NCBI GenBank assembly: GCA_018713335.1
Contig: DVOW01000062.1
Span: 1-64,000, forward strand
Length of the DNA: 64,000 nucleotides
Reading direction: 5' to 3'
Origin: Candidatus Merdivicinus intestinigallinarum
GTDB lineage: Bacteria; Bacillota; Clostridia; Oscillospirales; Ruminococcaceae
Shown: positions 31,897-39,103 of the stretch, in pieces
Layout of the letters: each line of letters opens with the position of its first letter
Numbering within the stretch: position 1 is the stretch's first letter
Made by a program: the position numbers and the translations under genes
The notes under the pieces: generated by a model
Databases searched by the model: none
What the model was told of the DNA's origin: nothing
Seen by the model: the letters and a program-made list of their open reading frames with translations, nothing else

Positions 31897-33921
31897 TTAG
31901 AAACCGGCGCTGCCGCTGGCCGTGGCGGTAACGGATTCCGTCAGGATCAAATCGTGGGAGTTGACGGCTTCCTGACCCACCCGGGCGCTTTGGGAGGAAT
32001 CGTGGGAGGTGACCAGGATTTCTCCTTTGGCTCCCCGGCGGCGGGCTTCCTCCTCCGCTTCCTTCCGGGCGGTTTCCTCCGCCAACAGGAAGGCGTTTTC
32101 GTAGTCCTCAGTGAAGATCCGCTGGCGGGGGGTGCAGATGTAGCAGCCGTCCTCCTCCGATGCTCCCGCCGGGAGAATTTGGGCGGTGACGGTGGCGGAC
32201 ACCCGGCCGGTGACGGCCCCTAAGGCGTTGGCCACCGCCGCGTTTTCCGGGATGACGCATTCCGCGCCCAGGGCTTTGGCCACATCCGGCAGAAACAGGT
32301 GGGTAGAGGCACCGATGCCCACTAAGGTCATTTCCGTCCGCGGGAAGAAATGCAGCAGGGGGTTGGGCGCGTCCTGGTTGTCCCAGGCCGCTTCGATGAC
32401 CCGGGCCAGGCCGCCGTTTAAGCCATCCTTCCGGAAAGCGGGAGACAGGTTTTCCAGCATGGCCTGGATCACATGAATGAACAGTTCTTTTTTGACCCGG
32501 TTGGCCACCCGGACGCAGAACCCGTCCGGGGTGATTTCCAGCTGATGGGACAAAAATTCCGCCGCCAGACGGGAGGCCTCCCCGTCAAAGCGGGTGAAAT
32601 CCCCCCGAATGTGCATGGCGTCGGTGGGGGTGAAGCCGCACCGGAGGATCAGCCCCTCCGATTCCAGCCGCTTAGTGTTCAAGGTATAGAGGTCCGCCCC
32701 GGCGGCTTCCGCCAGCTTGTCGATGCGCATGGCGCCCTGCTGCAGGGCTTTGCAGACAGCCTGCTCCTGGGCGGTGTAGTGGGGGTCCCCGGAAATATCC
32801 CGCACCAGGCAGAAAAACTCGTGCAAGGGGTGGGTGGAAACAGGCATCCGTTCCACCAAATCCGCTAAATCCTCCCGAACCCAGGGCCAGCGGGCCGCGG
32901 CGGCGCACAGGGGCATGACCCGCTGGGGGCCGATTTCCAGGCCGTCGGCCTGTTCGCCGGGCTTGGCCAGCTTCACCCAGCTGTCGCCCCCTAAACCGAT
33001 GGTGTGGATGTAAACGGAGTCCACAAAGGTGTCCCATTTGCCGATGGACACACCGCCGTCGCCTTTCACCGGCACGCCCTTTTTCACCAGGGCGATGTCG
33101 GTGGTGGTGCCGCCCATGTCCACAATGGCGCAGTTTTCCGCCCCGGACAGGGCCACGCCTCCCAGGACGCTGGCCGCCGGGCCGCAGAGGATGGTTTCCA
33201 CCGGCCGTTCCAGGGAAAATTCCTCGGACATTAAGGTGCCGTCGCTGCGGACGATGACGATGGGCACGGAAATCCCCCGGCTTTCCAGGTTTTTGTGGAT
33301 GGCCGCCAGGAAATCGGTGATGACGGGGATCAGCCGGGCGTTCAACAGGGTGCTGGCCCCCCGTTTGATGTAGTTCAAGCTCCAGAACAGCTCATGGCCG
33401 CAGACGGTGAACATGCCGAAGTGGTCCAGCAGCAGTTTTTTCGCCTTCTGCTCCAGGGTGGGATTTTTGATGCCCTGGAAGGAGACCACCGCCAGGGAGT
33501 CCGCCCCCTCCAAAAAGGGCGGGATATCCCGCAGGAAAGCGTCCCAGTCCGGTTCCCGGGCGACAGTGCCGTCAAACTGGATTTCCGCATCCAGGAAGAA
33601 GATTTCGCTGGCGGGAGGCAGGCCGTATTTGGCCCCTGTCTCCTCCACCACCGGCCGTTCCGCCCCGATGAAAATCAGTTTGGCCCGGCCTCCCTTGTCC
33701 TCCACGCAGGCGTTGGTGGCCAGGGTGGTGGACAGGGACAGGGACTCGATCTGTTTTAATAAATCCGGCGGCAGGGTGTCCATGACGGCGCTGATGCCGA
33801 CGGACAAATCGTCCCGGGTGGTCTGGGCCTTGCCGGAGGCCATGACCCGCCCTGTTTCCGTGTCGTATAAGACGGCGTCCGTATAGGTGCCGCCGGTGTC
33901 AATTCCCAAAACCAAATGCAT
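31897..33921 (-). CDS. Hydantoinase/oxoprolinase family protein
   Basis: 674-residue ASKHA-type protein related to HyuA/oxoprolinase and acetone-carboxylase-like ATPases. N-terminal GIDTGGTYTDAVLYD is the phosphate-binding motif; the second is VDMGGTTTDIALVKKG. Other segments are LSTTLATNACVEDKGGRA, GPAASVLGGVALSG and a C-terminal ATP-fold end (GIGASTHLFLPDVAKALGAECVIPENAAVANALGAVTG). A winged-helix-like insert may occur around CKALQQGAMRIDKLAEAAG. No HyuB partner is adjacent, so ATP-dependent cleavage of hydantoins cannot be assumed; the substrate is unknown. Confidence 0.88.
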   Translation of the reverse strand: MHLVLGIDTGGTYTDAVLYDTETGRVMASGKAQTTRDDLSVGISAVMDTLPPDLLKQIESLSLSTTLATNACVEDKGGRAKLIFIGAERPVVEETGAKYGLPPASEIFFLDAEIQFDGTVAREPDWDAFLRDIPPFLEGADSLAVVSFQGIKNPTLEQKAKKLLLDHFGMFTVCGHELFWSLNYIKRGASTLLNARLIPVITDFLAAIHKNLESRGISVPIVIVRSDGTLMSEEFSLERPVETILCGPAASVLGGVALSGAENCAIVDMGGTTTDIALVKKGVPVKGDGGVSIGKWDTFVDSVYIHTIGLGGDSWVKLAKPGEQADGLEIGPQRVMPLCAAAARWPWVREDLADLVERMPVSTHPLHEFFCLVRDISGDPHYTAQEQAVCKALQQGAMRIDKLAEAAGADLYTLNTKRLESEGLILRCGFTPTDAMHIRGDFTRFDGEASRLAAEFLSHQLEITPDGFCVRVANRVKKELFIHVIQAMLENLSPAFRKDGLNGGLARVIEAAWDNQDAPNPLLHFFPRTEMTLVGIGASTHLFLPDVAKALGAECVIPENAAVANALGAVTGRVSATVTAQILPAGASEEDGCYICTPRQRIFTEDYENAFLLAEETARKEAEEEARRRGAKGEILVTSHDSSQSARVGQEAVNSHDLILTESVTATASGSAGF

Positions 33922-33956
33922 GACTATCTCTCCTTGCTGTTACTGATCATGGCGTG

Positions 33957-34487
33957 TTACCACCGGATATAAATCAGGCGGGCAATCCCGCCAGCCTGTT
34001 CCATATGGGTCAATCTCAGGGGCATTGGCGGCAAACCGTTTCCAAAAAGCCGGATGCCGGAACCCAGCAGAATGGGAATCACTGAAAGGTCATATTCATC
34101 AATCAATTCTTTTTCCATAAGCTGCCGGGTAATTTCCGCGCCCCCGCAGACCCAGATGTCCTTTCCCGGCTGTTTTTTCAGTTCCTCCACCAATTCACAG
34201 GGATTTTGGCTGGTAAAATGGATGTTGTCTGCGGGTGGATATTCCCGGTGGGTGACCACATAACTGGCCAGCTCCTGATAGGGCCACTGGCCCGGAGCCA
34301 GTTCCTCCGCTACCTGCCGGTAGGTGCGGCCGCCCATAACCACGGTATCTACGGTTTGGATAAACTGAGAGTAGGAATCCTCGCTTTCTTCTCTGGGTTC
34401 CTGTCCATTCAGCCAGTCCACTTTGCCGTTTTGGTCCGCAATATACCCGTCCAGGCTGACAGCGATGAATAAAACCGCCTTTCTCAT
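33957..34487 (-). CDS. Dihydrofolate reductase/RibD-C family protein
   Basis: 176 residues with the fold used by DHFR and the RibD reductase domain: RKAVLFIAVSLDGYIADQNGKVDWL at the N-terminus, VMGGRTYRQV, VVTHREYP, and WVCGGAEITRQLMEKELIDEYDLSVIPILLG. It most resembles the stand-alone YyaP/YwjB-type proteins. Probably an NADPH-dependent reductase of unknown substrate; it is not a folate-pathway FolA by these motifs. Confidence 0.88.
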   Translation of the reverse strand: MRKAVLFIAVSLDGYIADQNGKVDWLNGQEPREESEDSYSQFIQTVDTVVMGGRTYRQVAEELAPGQWPYQELASYVVTHREYPPADNIHFTSQNPCELVEELKKQPGKDIWVCGGAEITRQLMEKELIDEYDLSVIPILLGSGIRLFGNGLPPMPLRLTHMEQAGGIARLIYIRW

Positions 34488-34594
34488 ATCCTCACTGCCT
34501 TTCTTACCGATTTTTATTATACCGGCCGGGTTAAAATTCCGCTAGGATAAAATTTGGATTTTTACCAGGATATTTGGATTTTTTGGACTTCCCT

Positions 34595-35413
34595 TCAGCT
34601 GGAAAGGGCGGTCAGGTCCTCGAAAGACAGGCTGGGCTGAAGGGCCCGGTCGATGGCGAAGGCAATGACTTTGGCGGCATTCAGGATGATGGTGTCAATT
34701 TCCCGGGGCGTTACCATCATGGGCGGGCCGTCCTCACGGGCGCAGTCGGCCACTGTGGGGATGCCCACGGCGATGACCGGCACGCCTAAGGTACGGCGGC
34801 TCAGCTCCTTGCGGCGGTTCCGGACGCCGGAACCCGGAGAGATGCCGCTGTCGCAGATTTGAAGAGTCGTCCCCAGCCGGGAAAGCTCCCCGGCGGCCAG
34901 GGCGTCCACGGCAATAACGGCGGAAGGCCGGATTTCCTTCACCAAAGCGGCGATGATCTCCGCGCTTTCGATGCCGGTCTGGCCCAAAACGCCGGGGGCG
35001 ATGACGGCGGAGGGCCGCAGTTTGGGGAAGGAGGGGGGCATGGCCTCCGGCGGGATGTGGCGGGTGGCCAAAAGCAGCCGGGACACTTCCGGCCCCAAAG
35101 CGTCCGGGGTGATGGCCGCGTTGCCGAGCCCCACCGTCAGCACCGCCCCTTCCTTTGGCAGAAGCCGGGCAATCAGGGCCGCCGCCGCTTCCGCCTGGGA
35201 CGGCAGATCCGGTGCGGCCTGGGAAAAGGGCGGGCAGTGGAGCGTGTAATAAACCCCTTCCGGCTTGCCCAAGGACGCCGCGGCTTCCTCTCCCTTGATT
35301 TCCACGGAAGTGCAGGGGATCCCGTAAAGGGTCTCCTCCCGGCAGGACGCGCCGGGAGGCATGGTTCCGGCGGATAAAACCCGTTCCAGGGCCAGATCGG
35401 TGCGTGGATTCAT
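34595..35413 (-). CDS. gpr: Germination protease GPR
   Basis: 272-residue aspartic-type endopeptidase that degrades small acid-soluble proteins when spores germinate. Segments: MNPRTDLALER at the start with the propeptide-like acidic cleavage region, GVYYTLHCPP, TVGLGNAAITPDALGP, HIPPEAMPPSFP, VIAPGVLGQTGIESAEI, VIAVDALAAGELSRLGTTLQICDSGISPGSGVRNRRKELS and VPVIAVGIPTVAD. Start at 35413 has AAAGGAG eight bases upstream. Divergent from rpsT, the common Firmicute arrangement. It shows the organism belongs to an endospore-forming lineage. Confidence 0.95.
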   Translation of the reverse strand: MNPRTDLALERVLSAGTMPPGASCREETLYGIPCTSVEIKGEEAAASLGKPEGVYYTLHCPPFSQAAPDLPSQAEAAAALIARLLPKEGAVLTVGLGNAAITPDALGPEVSRLLLATRHIPPEAMPPSFPKLRPSAVIAPGVLGQTGIESAEIIAALVKEIRPSAVIAVDALAAGELSRLGTTLQICDSGISPGSGVRNRRKELSRRTLGVPVIAVGIPTVADCAREDGPPMMVTPREIDTIILNAAKVIAFAIDRALQPSLSFEDLTALSS

Positions 35414-35464
35414 GAGGCAGGCTCCTTTCCGCAAATTTTCGCGTAAATTTCTTTCGGAAAACAC

Positions 35465-35493
35465 TTGCATTTTCTTTGGAAAAATGGTATGAT
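35465..35493 (+). promoter_or_regulatory. Promoter of rpsT
   Basis: TTGCAT, 17 bases, TATGAT. Transcription would begin near 35500, leaving a leader of about 117 bases before rpsT. Confidence 0.7.
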
Positions 35494-35556
35494 ATAAAAG
35501 CTGTCATATGCCCGCCCATTGTGTCTCTGGGTTTGGGCGTGACAAAACGCTGAGAA

Positions 35557-35593
35557 GCGCAATCCTCGGTTAGTTTGCGCGGAGCAGGCTAAC
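35557..35593 (+). ncRNA. Possible pseudoknot leader in front of rpsT
   Basis: Stem 1 pairs GCGCAA (35557-35562) with TTGCGC (35575-35580). GTTAG (35569-35573) in its loop can pair with CTAAC (35589-35593) downstream, forming an H-type pseudoknot that ends 8 bases before the AAGGAGG of rpsT. This would suit feedback control by S20, but it is a structural inference from a single sequence. Confidence 0.4.
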
Positions 35594-35616
35594 TTTATGT
35601 GAAGGAGGTGCAAATA

Positions 35617-35880
35617 ATGCCGAATATCAAATCAGCAAAGAAACGCGTCAAAGTTTCTGCTACCAAGACTTTGCAGAACAGAATCCTGAAAGGTAACCTG
35701 AAGGCTGCCCTGAAAGCTGCTAACGCTGCCATCGCGGACAATGCCGCTGACAAAGCTGAGGTTGCAAAAGCTGCTTTCAAGACCATCGACCAGTCTGCGG
35801 CCAAGGGCATCATCCACAAGAACGCTGCTGCCCGGAAAAAATCTCAGATTGCATCCAAACTGAACGCAGCAAAGGCGTAA
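35617..35880 (+). CDS. rpsT: 30S ribosomal protein S20
   Basis: 87-residue basic, alanine-rich, all-helical ribosomal protein binding 16S rRNA: MPNIKSAKKRVKVSATKTLQNRILKGNLK...KGIIHKNAAARKKSQIASKLN. Start at 35617 with GAAGGAGG 8 bases upstream; the ATG at 35599 lies before this Shine-Dalgarno. Codon use is enriched in common codons as expected for a highly expressed gene. Divergent from gpr. Confidence 0.97.
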   Translation: MPNIKSAKKRVKVSATKTLQNRILKGNLKAALKAANAAIADNAADKAEVAKAAFKTIDQSAAKGIIHKNAAARKKSQIASKLNAAKA

Positions 35881-35906
35881 TCCTGTGAGGACCGTCTTTG
35901 GAAAAT

Positions 35907-35955
35907 AAAAGCGGTTGTCCCTTGAACCTCTGGGGGACAGCCGCTTGTGTTTTTG
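35907..35955 (+). terminator. Terminator of rpsT
   Basis: Imperfect stem AAGCGGTTGTCCC with GGGACAGCCGCTT around a 12-14-base loop, then GTGTTTTTG. Confidence 0.8.
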
Positions 35956-35987
35956 TTAAATCAGTACTTATAACTTGGGAGAAAATG

Positions 35988-36608
35988 ATGAAACAGATTC
36001 TGCTTACCTCAGCTGGATTGACAGACGCTATGCAGTCCTTGTTTTTCAGCCGGGTCCGCAAAAAGCCGGAGCAGGTTAGAATCATGCTGGTCCCCTGCGC
36101 GTCCCTGGGAAGCGATGAAGCGAGAGAAGGCGTTATCGCCGGCATGGCCGGGCTGCTTCAAATGGGAATCCGGAAGGAAAATATCTTTCTGTATAATTTA
36201 GCGTATCTGTTGTCGCACGGATACCGGCGTACATATTCCGCGGCGGAGGACCTTTCCGCTCTGCCTTTGAATATTCGTCTCCCAACCAGGGCGGAAATCC
36301 GCGAATTTGACGCCATTTTGTTTACAGGCGGGAGGGCGGATGTTTTGATGGATGAGATCCTCCGTACCGGCTTTCGCCCATTGCTGGCCCAGGCGGTGGA
36401 CGACGGGCTGTTTTATATCGGGGTAAGCGCCGGGAGCATGGTAGCCGCCGGAAATTTTGCCAACAGCATGGGCTTTCTGAAAAACCCGGTGATCCCCCAT
36501 TGCCCGCTGGGGCTTCCCTGCGGAAATGTGCCGGAAAATGGGGAAATTCCCCTGACTGATAAGCAGGCAGTTTGGATAACCGATGCAGGCGCGCAGATCA
36601 TAGAATAA
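35988..36608 (+). CDS. Peptidase E-like (family S51) protein
   Basis: 206 residues with the class I glutamine-amidotransferase-like fold of dipeptidase E. The nucleophile is the Ser of YIGVSAGSMVAAGN near residue 148, and the oxyanion/glycine segment is LFTGGRADVLMDE. C-terminal ITDAGAQIIE is also family-like. It would cleave Asp-X dipeptides or be an uncharacterised relative. GGGAG ends about six bases before ATG 35988; ATG 35985 is equally in frame. Confidence 0.82.
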   Translation: MKQILLTSAGLTDAMQSLFFSRVRKKPEQVRIMLVPCASLGSDEAREGVIAGMAGLLQMGIRKENIFLYNLAYLLSHGYRRTYSAAEDLSALPLNIRLPTRAEIREFDAILFTGGRADVLMDEILRTGFRPLLAQAVDDGLFYIGVSAGSMVAAGNFANSMGFLKNPVIPHCPLGLPCGNVPENGEIPLTDKQAVWITDAGAQIIE

Positions 36609-36805
36609 GCTATGAAAAATGAAGGATATTTCATAACAATAGCAGAAAGATACATAACTGTCTGGCTTGAAACAGGCTTTTTCCATATATACCGGAAGTG
36701 TCTAAGAGTTTTGCACTGGTTTGGGAAGAATACTGTTTGCATTTTCTGAATGGGTGTGCTATATTGGTACTATTCTTAGAAAATAAGGAAGGTAGGTGGA
36801 TCAGC

Positions 36806-37225
36806 ATGACAGCTGAGTGGCGGAAAAGCCCCCAGGACTTCCGGGACGCTTTAAATATCCGGGAAACGGTCTTTGTAAAGGAACAGGGCTTTGCCAACGA
36901 ATTTGACGAAACGGACAAGACCTGCGATCATTTGATTTTATATGACGGGGAAAAAGCCGTGGGCTGCGCCCGGATCTTCCCGGACGGAGGGACCAGCTGG
37001 CATATCGGCCGGGTGGCTGTGCTGCCGGAATACCGGGGCAAGGGCCTGGGCGCCAGGCTCATTTGCGAAGCGGAAAAGCGGGTGCTGGAGCTGGGCGGCA
37101 AAATGCTCTGTTTGAGCGCCCAGGTGCAGGCCGAGGGCTTTTACAAAAAGCTGGGCTACCGGACGGTTTCGGAACCGTATCTGGACGAGCACTGCCCCCA
37201 TGTGCGGATGGAGAAGGTCCTGTAA
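36806..37225 (+). CDS. GNAT family N-acetyltransferase
   Basis: 139-residue GNAT of the ElaA/YjcF-like group: WRKSPQDFRDALNIRETVFVKEQGFANEFDETD, GRVAVLPEYRGKGLGARLI (acetyl-CoA-binding RxxGxG motif, residues about 75-90) and GFYKKLGYRTVSEPYLDEHCPHVRMEK. The conserved EHCPH end is characteristic of this group. Substrate unknown. ATG 36806 follows AGGTAGGTGG; the upstream part of the frame (from 36698) looks non-coding. Confidence 0.88.
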   Translation: MTAEWRKSPQDFRDALNIRETVFVKEQGFANEFDETDKTCDHLILYDGEKAVGCARIFPDGGTSWHIGRVAVLPEYRGKGLGARLICEAEKRVLELGGKMLCLSAQVQAEGFYKKLGYRTVSEPYLDEHCPHVRMEKVL

Positions 37226-37238
37226 AGGGGAAAATTTT

Positions 37239-37267
37239 GAAAAACCGGTAGACAGCCGCCGGTTTTT
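37239..37267 (+). terminator. Terminator of the GNAT gene
   Basis: Stem AAAAACCGG and CCGGTTTTT around TAGACAGCCG. The folT promoter -35 lies within its loop. Confidence 0.7.
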
Positions 37268-37277
37268 GTGGTATACT
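37249..37277 (+). promoter_or_regulatory. Promoter of the THF riboswitch-folT transcript
   Basis: TAGACA, 17 bases, TATACT, about 15 bases before the riboswitch. Confidence 0.65.
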
Positions 37278-37291
37278 GACAACGAAACAAA

Positions 37292-37395
37292 AGCAGAGTA
37301 GGGTTTTGCGCGTTAAGTGCCGCCTGGACGGGGAGTTGCCGGGCGGACGAAAAGCCGGGTTCCGGCTTGCGGTGCAAAATCCGCATCCCGCTGCT
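37292..37395 (+). ncRNA. Tetrahydrofolate (THF) riboswitch
   Basis: Closing helix AGCAG/CTGCT at the ends, and the conserved core GCGCGTTAAGTG near the 5' side and GCGGTGCAAAATCCGCATCCCGCTGC at the 3' side in the order known for THF riboswitches. It senses reduced folate. Just downstream, ATAGGA-CC-TCCTAT (37405-37418) can form a hairpin, and its CCTCCT could pair with the AGGAGG of folT, indicating translational control. Confidence 0.88.
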
Positions 37396-37463
37396 ATATA
37401 CCGGATAGGACCTCCTATGGGGTATGTAGCTACGAGTGACATATCTGCGAAGGAGGTATTTTT

Positions 37464-38093
37464 ATGCAAAAAACAGAAACCCCAGGCAAGCTTCGGACGT
37501 TCCGCACTCCCTTTACCCCTTCCTACTGGAAGGAGGCGGCCGGCGAGGTCAAAAAGCCCCGGATACTGGCCGTCACGGCCCTGTTTATCGGCCTGGACAT
37601 CATCATCGGGATGTTCTACATTCCCATGCCCTTCGGGGACAACCTGCGGGTGTATTTCGGGTATTTCACCAATTCCATGTGCTGTATGGTCTGCGGCCCG
37701 GTCATGGCTTTGATTTTCGGCTTTGTCCGGGACATCCTGGGCTTCCTTGCAAACCCAAGCGGCGGATTTTTCTTTGGGTATACCTTAAGCGCCATGCTGG
37801 GCTCTTTGGTGTACGCCCTGTTTTTCTACCGGGCGCGTATTACGGTAGTCCGGATCCTCTGCTGCAAGCTGATCATCAATGTGTGCGTCAACATCCTGCT
37901 GGGCTCCTTGTGGAGCGCCATCCTGTTTTCCAAGGGGTATTATTTCTATATGGTCAGCAGTACCGTGAAAAATTTGATGCTCCTGCCGGTGGAAGTGATT
38001 TTGCTGGTGCTGTTCTACCAGGTAACCCTGCCTGTTTTGGTGAAAATGAAATGGATCCCCGAACAGCCCAAAGGCCGGATGCCGCTGATATAG
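37464..38093 (+). CDS. folT: ECF transporter folate-specific S component
   Basis: 209-residue membrane protein with about six helices that binds folate for an energy-coupling-factor transporter; the shared EcfA/A'/T module is elsewhere. Segments: KKPRILAVTALFIGLDIIIGMFYIPMP, YFGYFTNSMCCMVCGPVMALIFGFVRDILGFLANPSGGFFFGYTLSAMLG. Identity is supported independently by the THF riboswitch upstream. ATG 37464 with AGGAGG eight bases upstream. Confidence 0.93.
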   Translation: MQKTETPGKLRTFRTPFTPSYWKEAAGEVKKPRILAVTALFIGLDIIIGMFYIPMPFGDNLRVYFGYFTNSMCCMVCGPVMALIFGFVRDILGFLANPSGGFFFGYTLSAMLGSLVYALFFYRARITVVRILCCKLIINVCVNILLGSLWSAILFSKGYYFYMVSSTVKNLMLLPVEVILLVLFYQVTLPVLVKMKWIPEQPKGRMPLI

Positions 38094-38101
38094 AAAATGC
38101 A

Positions 38102-38126
38102 GGGGCGGGGTTTTCCCGCCCGCCGT
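38102..38126 (+). terminator. Probable terminator of folT
   Basis: GGGCGGG and CCCGCCC arms around GTTTT, then GCCGTTTTT. It also resembles the interspersed GGGGCGGG palindromes of this genome. Confidence 0.6.
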
Positions 38127-38173
38127 TTTTCGCTCCGTGAAAATCTATCCTGACTGAGAAAAGAGGATGTTTT

Positions 38174-38265
38174 ATGAGAGAGATCCGCAAAAAGAGGGCG
38201 GTTGCCACTGTATCCGCAAAAGAAAGGAGATGATGCGAAAAAAGAAAAAGGAGGATTATTTATGA
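38174..38265 (+). other. Two tiny overlapping reading frames (leader peptides?) before the acetyltransferase
   Basis: First: ATG 38174 to TGA 38233, [19 protein letters not shown], with GAGG upstream. Second: ATG 38233 to TGA 38265, [10 protein letters not shown], with AAAGGAG just before it. Stops and starts overlap (TGATG and ATGA), the last one with the acetyltransferase ATG at 38262. Such coupled leaders can give translational attenuation, as in some antibiotic resistance genes; this is inference. Confidence 0.4.
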
Positions 38266-38942
38266 AATCGATCCCAAATCCCAACGAGATTTTTCCCAAC
38301 GAGTACCGCACCTCGTGTTTTATAAAAAACGTGGTCAAGGCCCCCAATATTTTCATCGGGGACTACACCTATTACGACGACCCGGCGGACCCCACGGGTT
38401 TTGAGAAAAACAATGTGCTCTTTAACTGGCCGGAATTCGGCGACCGGCTGATCATCGGAAAATTCTGCTCCATTGCCAGCGGGACGAAGTTTATCATGGG
38501 CCCGGCCAACCACCGGATCTCCAGCGTCAGCACCTATCCCTTCGCCGTCTTCGGCGGGGCCTGGGAGGAGGCTGTGCCGCCCCACATGGCCCAGCTGCCC
38601 TTTAAGGGGGACACGGTCATCGGCAACGACGTCTGGATCGGCCGGGAAAGCGTCATTATGCCGGGGGTGAAAATCGGCAACGGGGCCATTATCGCCGCCG
38701 GTTCGGTGGTGACAAAGGACGTGGAGCCGTACCACGTGGTGGGCGGAAACCCGGCCCGGTTCCTCAAAAAGCGGTTCGACGATGAACTCATTGAGTTATT
38801 GCTGGAATGGAAATGGTGGGACCTGCCGCCGGAAGAACTGGTAAAAGCCCTGCCCTTGCTGTGCGACCCGGATTTGGAGGCGGTCAAGGCCCATTTAAAG
38901 GCGGCGGGGAAACCCCCGCTGTTTGTCGGCAAGCTTGCTTGA
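38262..38942 (+). CDS. CatB/Vat-type O-acetyltransferase (xenobiotic acetyltransferase)
   Basis: 226-residue left-handed beta-helix acetyltransferase, trimeric family. Segments: [55 protein letters not shown] with the active-site His in ANHR, and hexapeptide repeats [47 protein letters not shown]. Known relatives acetylate streptogramin A or chloramphenicol; chromosomal copies often have other substrates, so resistance is not proven. AAGGAGG precedes ATG 38262. The last 13 codons lie in a 58-base sequence that recurs inverted at 46346-46402. Confidence 0.88.
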   Translation: MKSIPNPNEIFPNEYRTSCFIKNVVKAPNIFIGDYTYYDDPADPTGFEKNNVLFNWPEFGDRLIIGKFCSIASGTKFIMGPANHRISSVSTYPFAVFGGAWEEAVPPHMAQLPFKGDTVIGNDVWIGRESVIMPGVKIGNGAIIAAGSVVTKDVEPYHVVGGNPARFLKKRFDDELIELLLEWKWWDLPPEELVKALPLLCDPDLEAVKAHLKAAGKPPLFVGKLA

Positions 38943-38958
38943 CGACGCGACGCGGCCG
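38901..38958 (+). repeat. 58-base dispersed repeat, copy 1 (overlaps 3' end of acetyltransferase gene)
   Basis: Its reverse complement matches 46346-46402 with only one base missing. It covers the last 13 codons and stop of the acetyltransferase gene. Confidence 0.9.
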
Positions 38959-38979
38959 TGGCGCGTTGGTCTAACCGCC

Positions 38980-39028
38980 GGAACGGCAAGAGTAACTTGC
39001 CGTTAAGGATTCGTTTCACTTTCTATCG
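38980..39028 (+). repeat. Dispersed repeat with palindromic ACGGCAAG-AGTAA-CTTGCCGT core, copy 1
   Basis: 24 bases identical to 43575-43598, then continuing similarity (GGATT, GTTTCA, CTATCG) for another 25 bases. Core arms ACGGCAAG and CTTGCCGT can form a hairpin. Confidence 0.85.
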
Positions 39029-39063
39029 TATTGTAGGGGCCGGGCGGCCCGCATAAAACGGCA

Positions 39064-39101
39064 GGACGGCTGTCATCATTTAGATGACGGCCGTCCTTTT
39101 T
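39064..39101 (+). terminator. Terminator between acetyltransferase and yfhO-like gene
   Basis: 14-base arms GGACGGCTGTCATC and GATGACGGCCGTCC (one G-U pair) around ATTTA, followed by TTTTTCGC. Convergent genes flank it, so both may use it. Confidence 0.85.
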
Positions 39102-39103
39102 CG

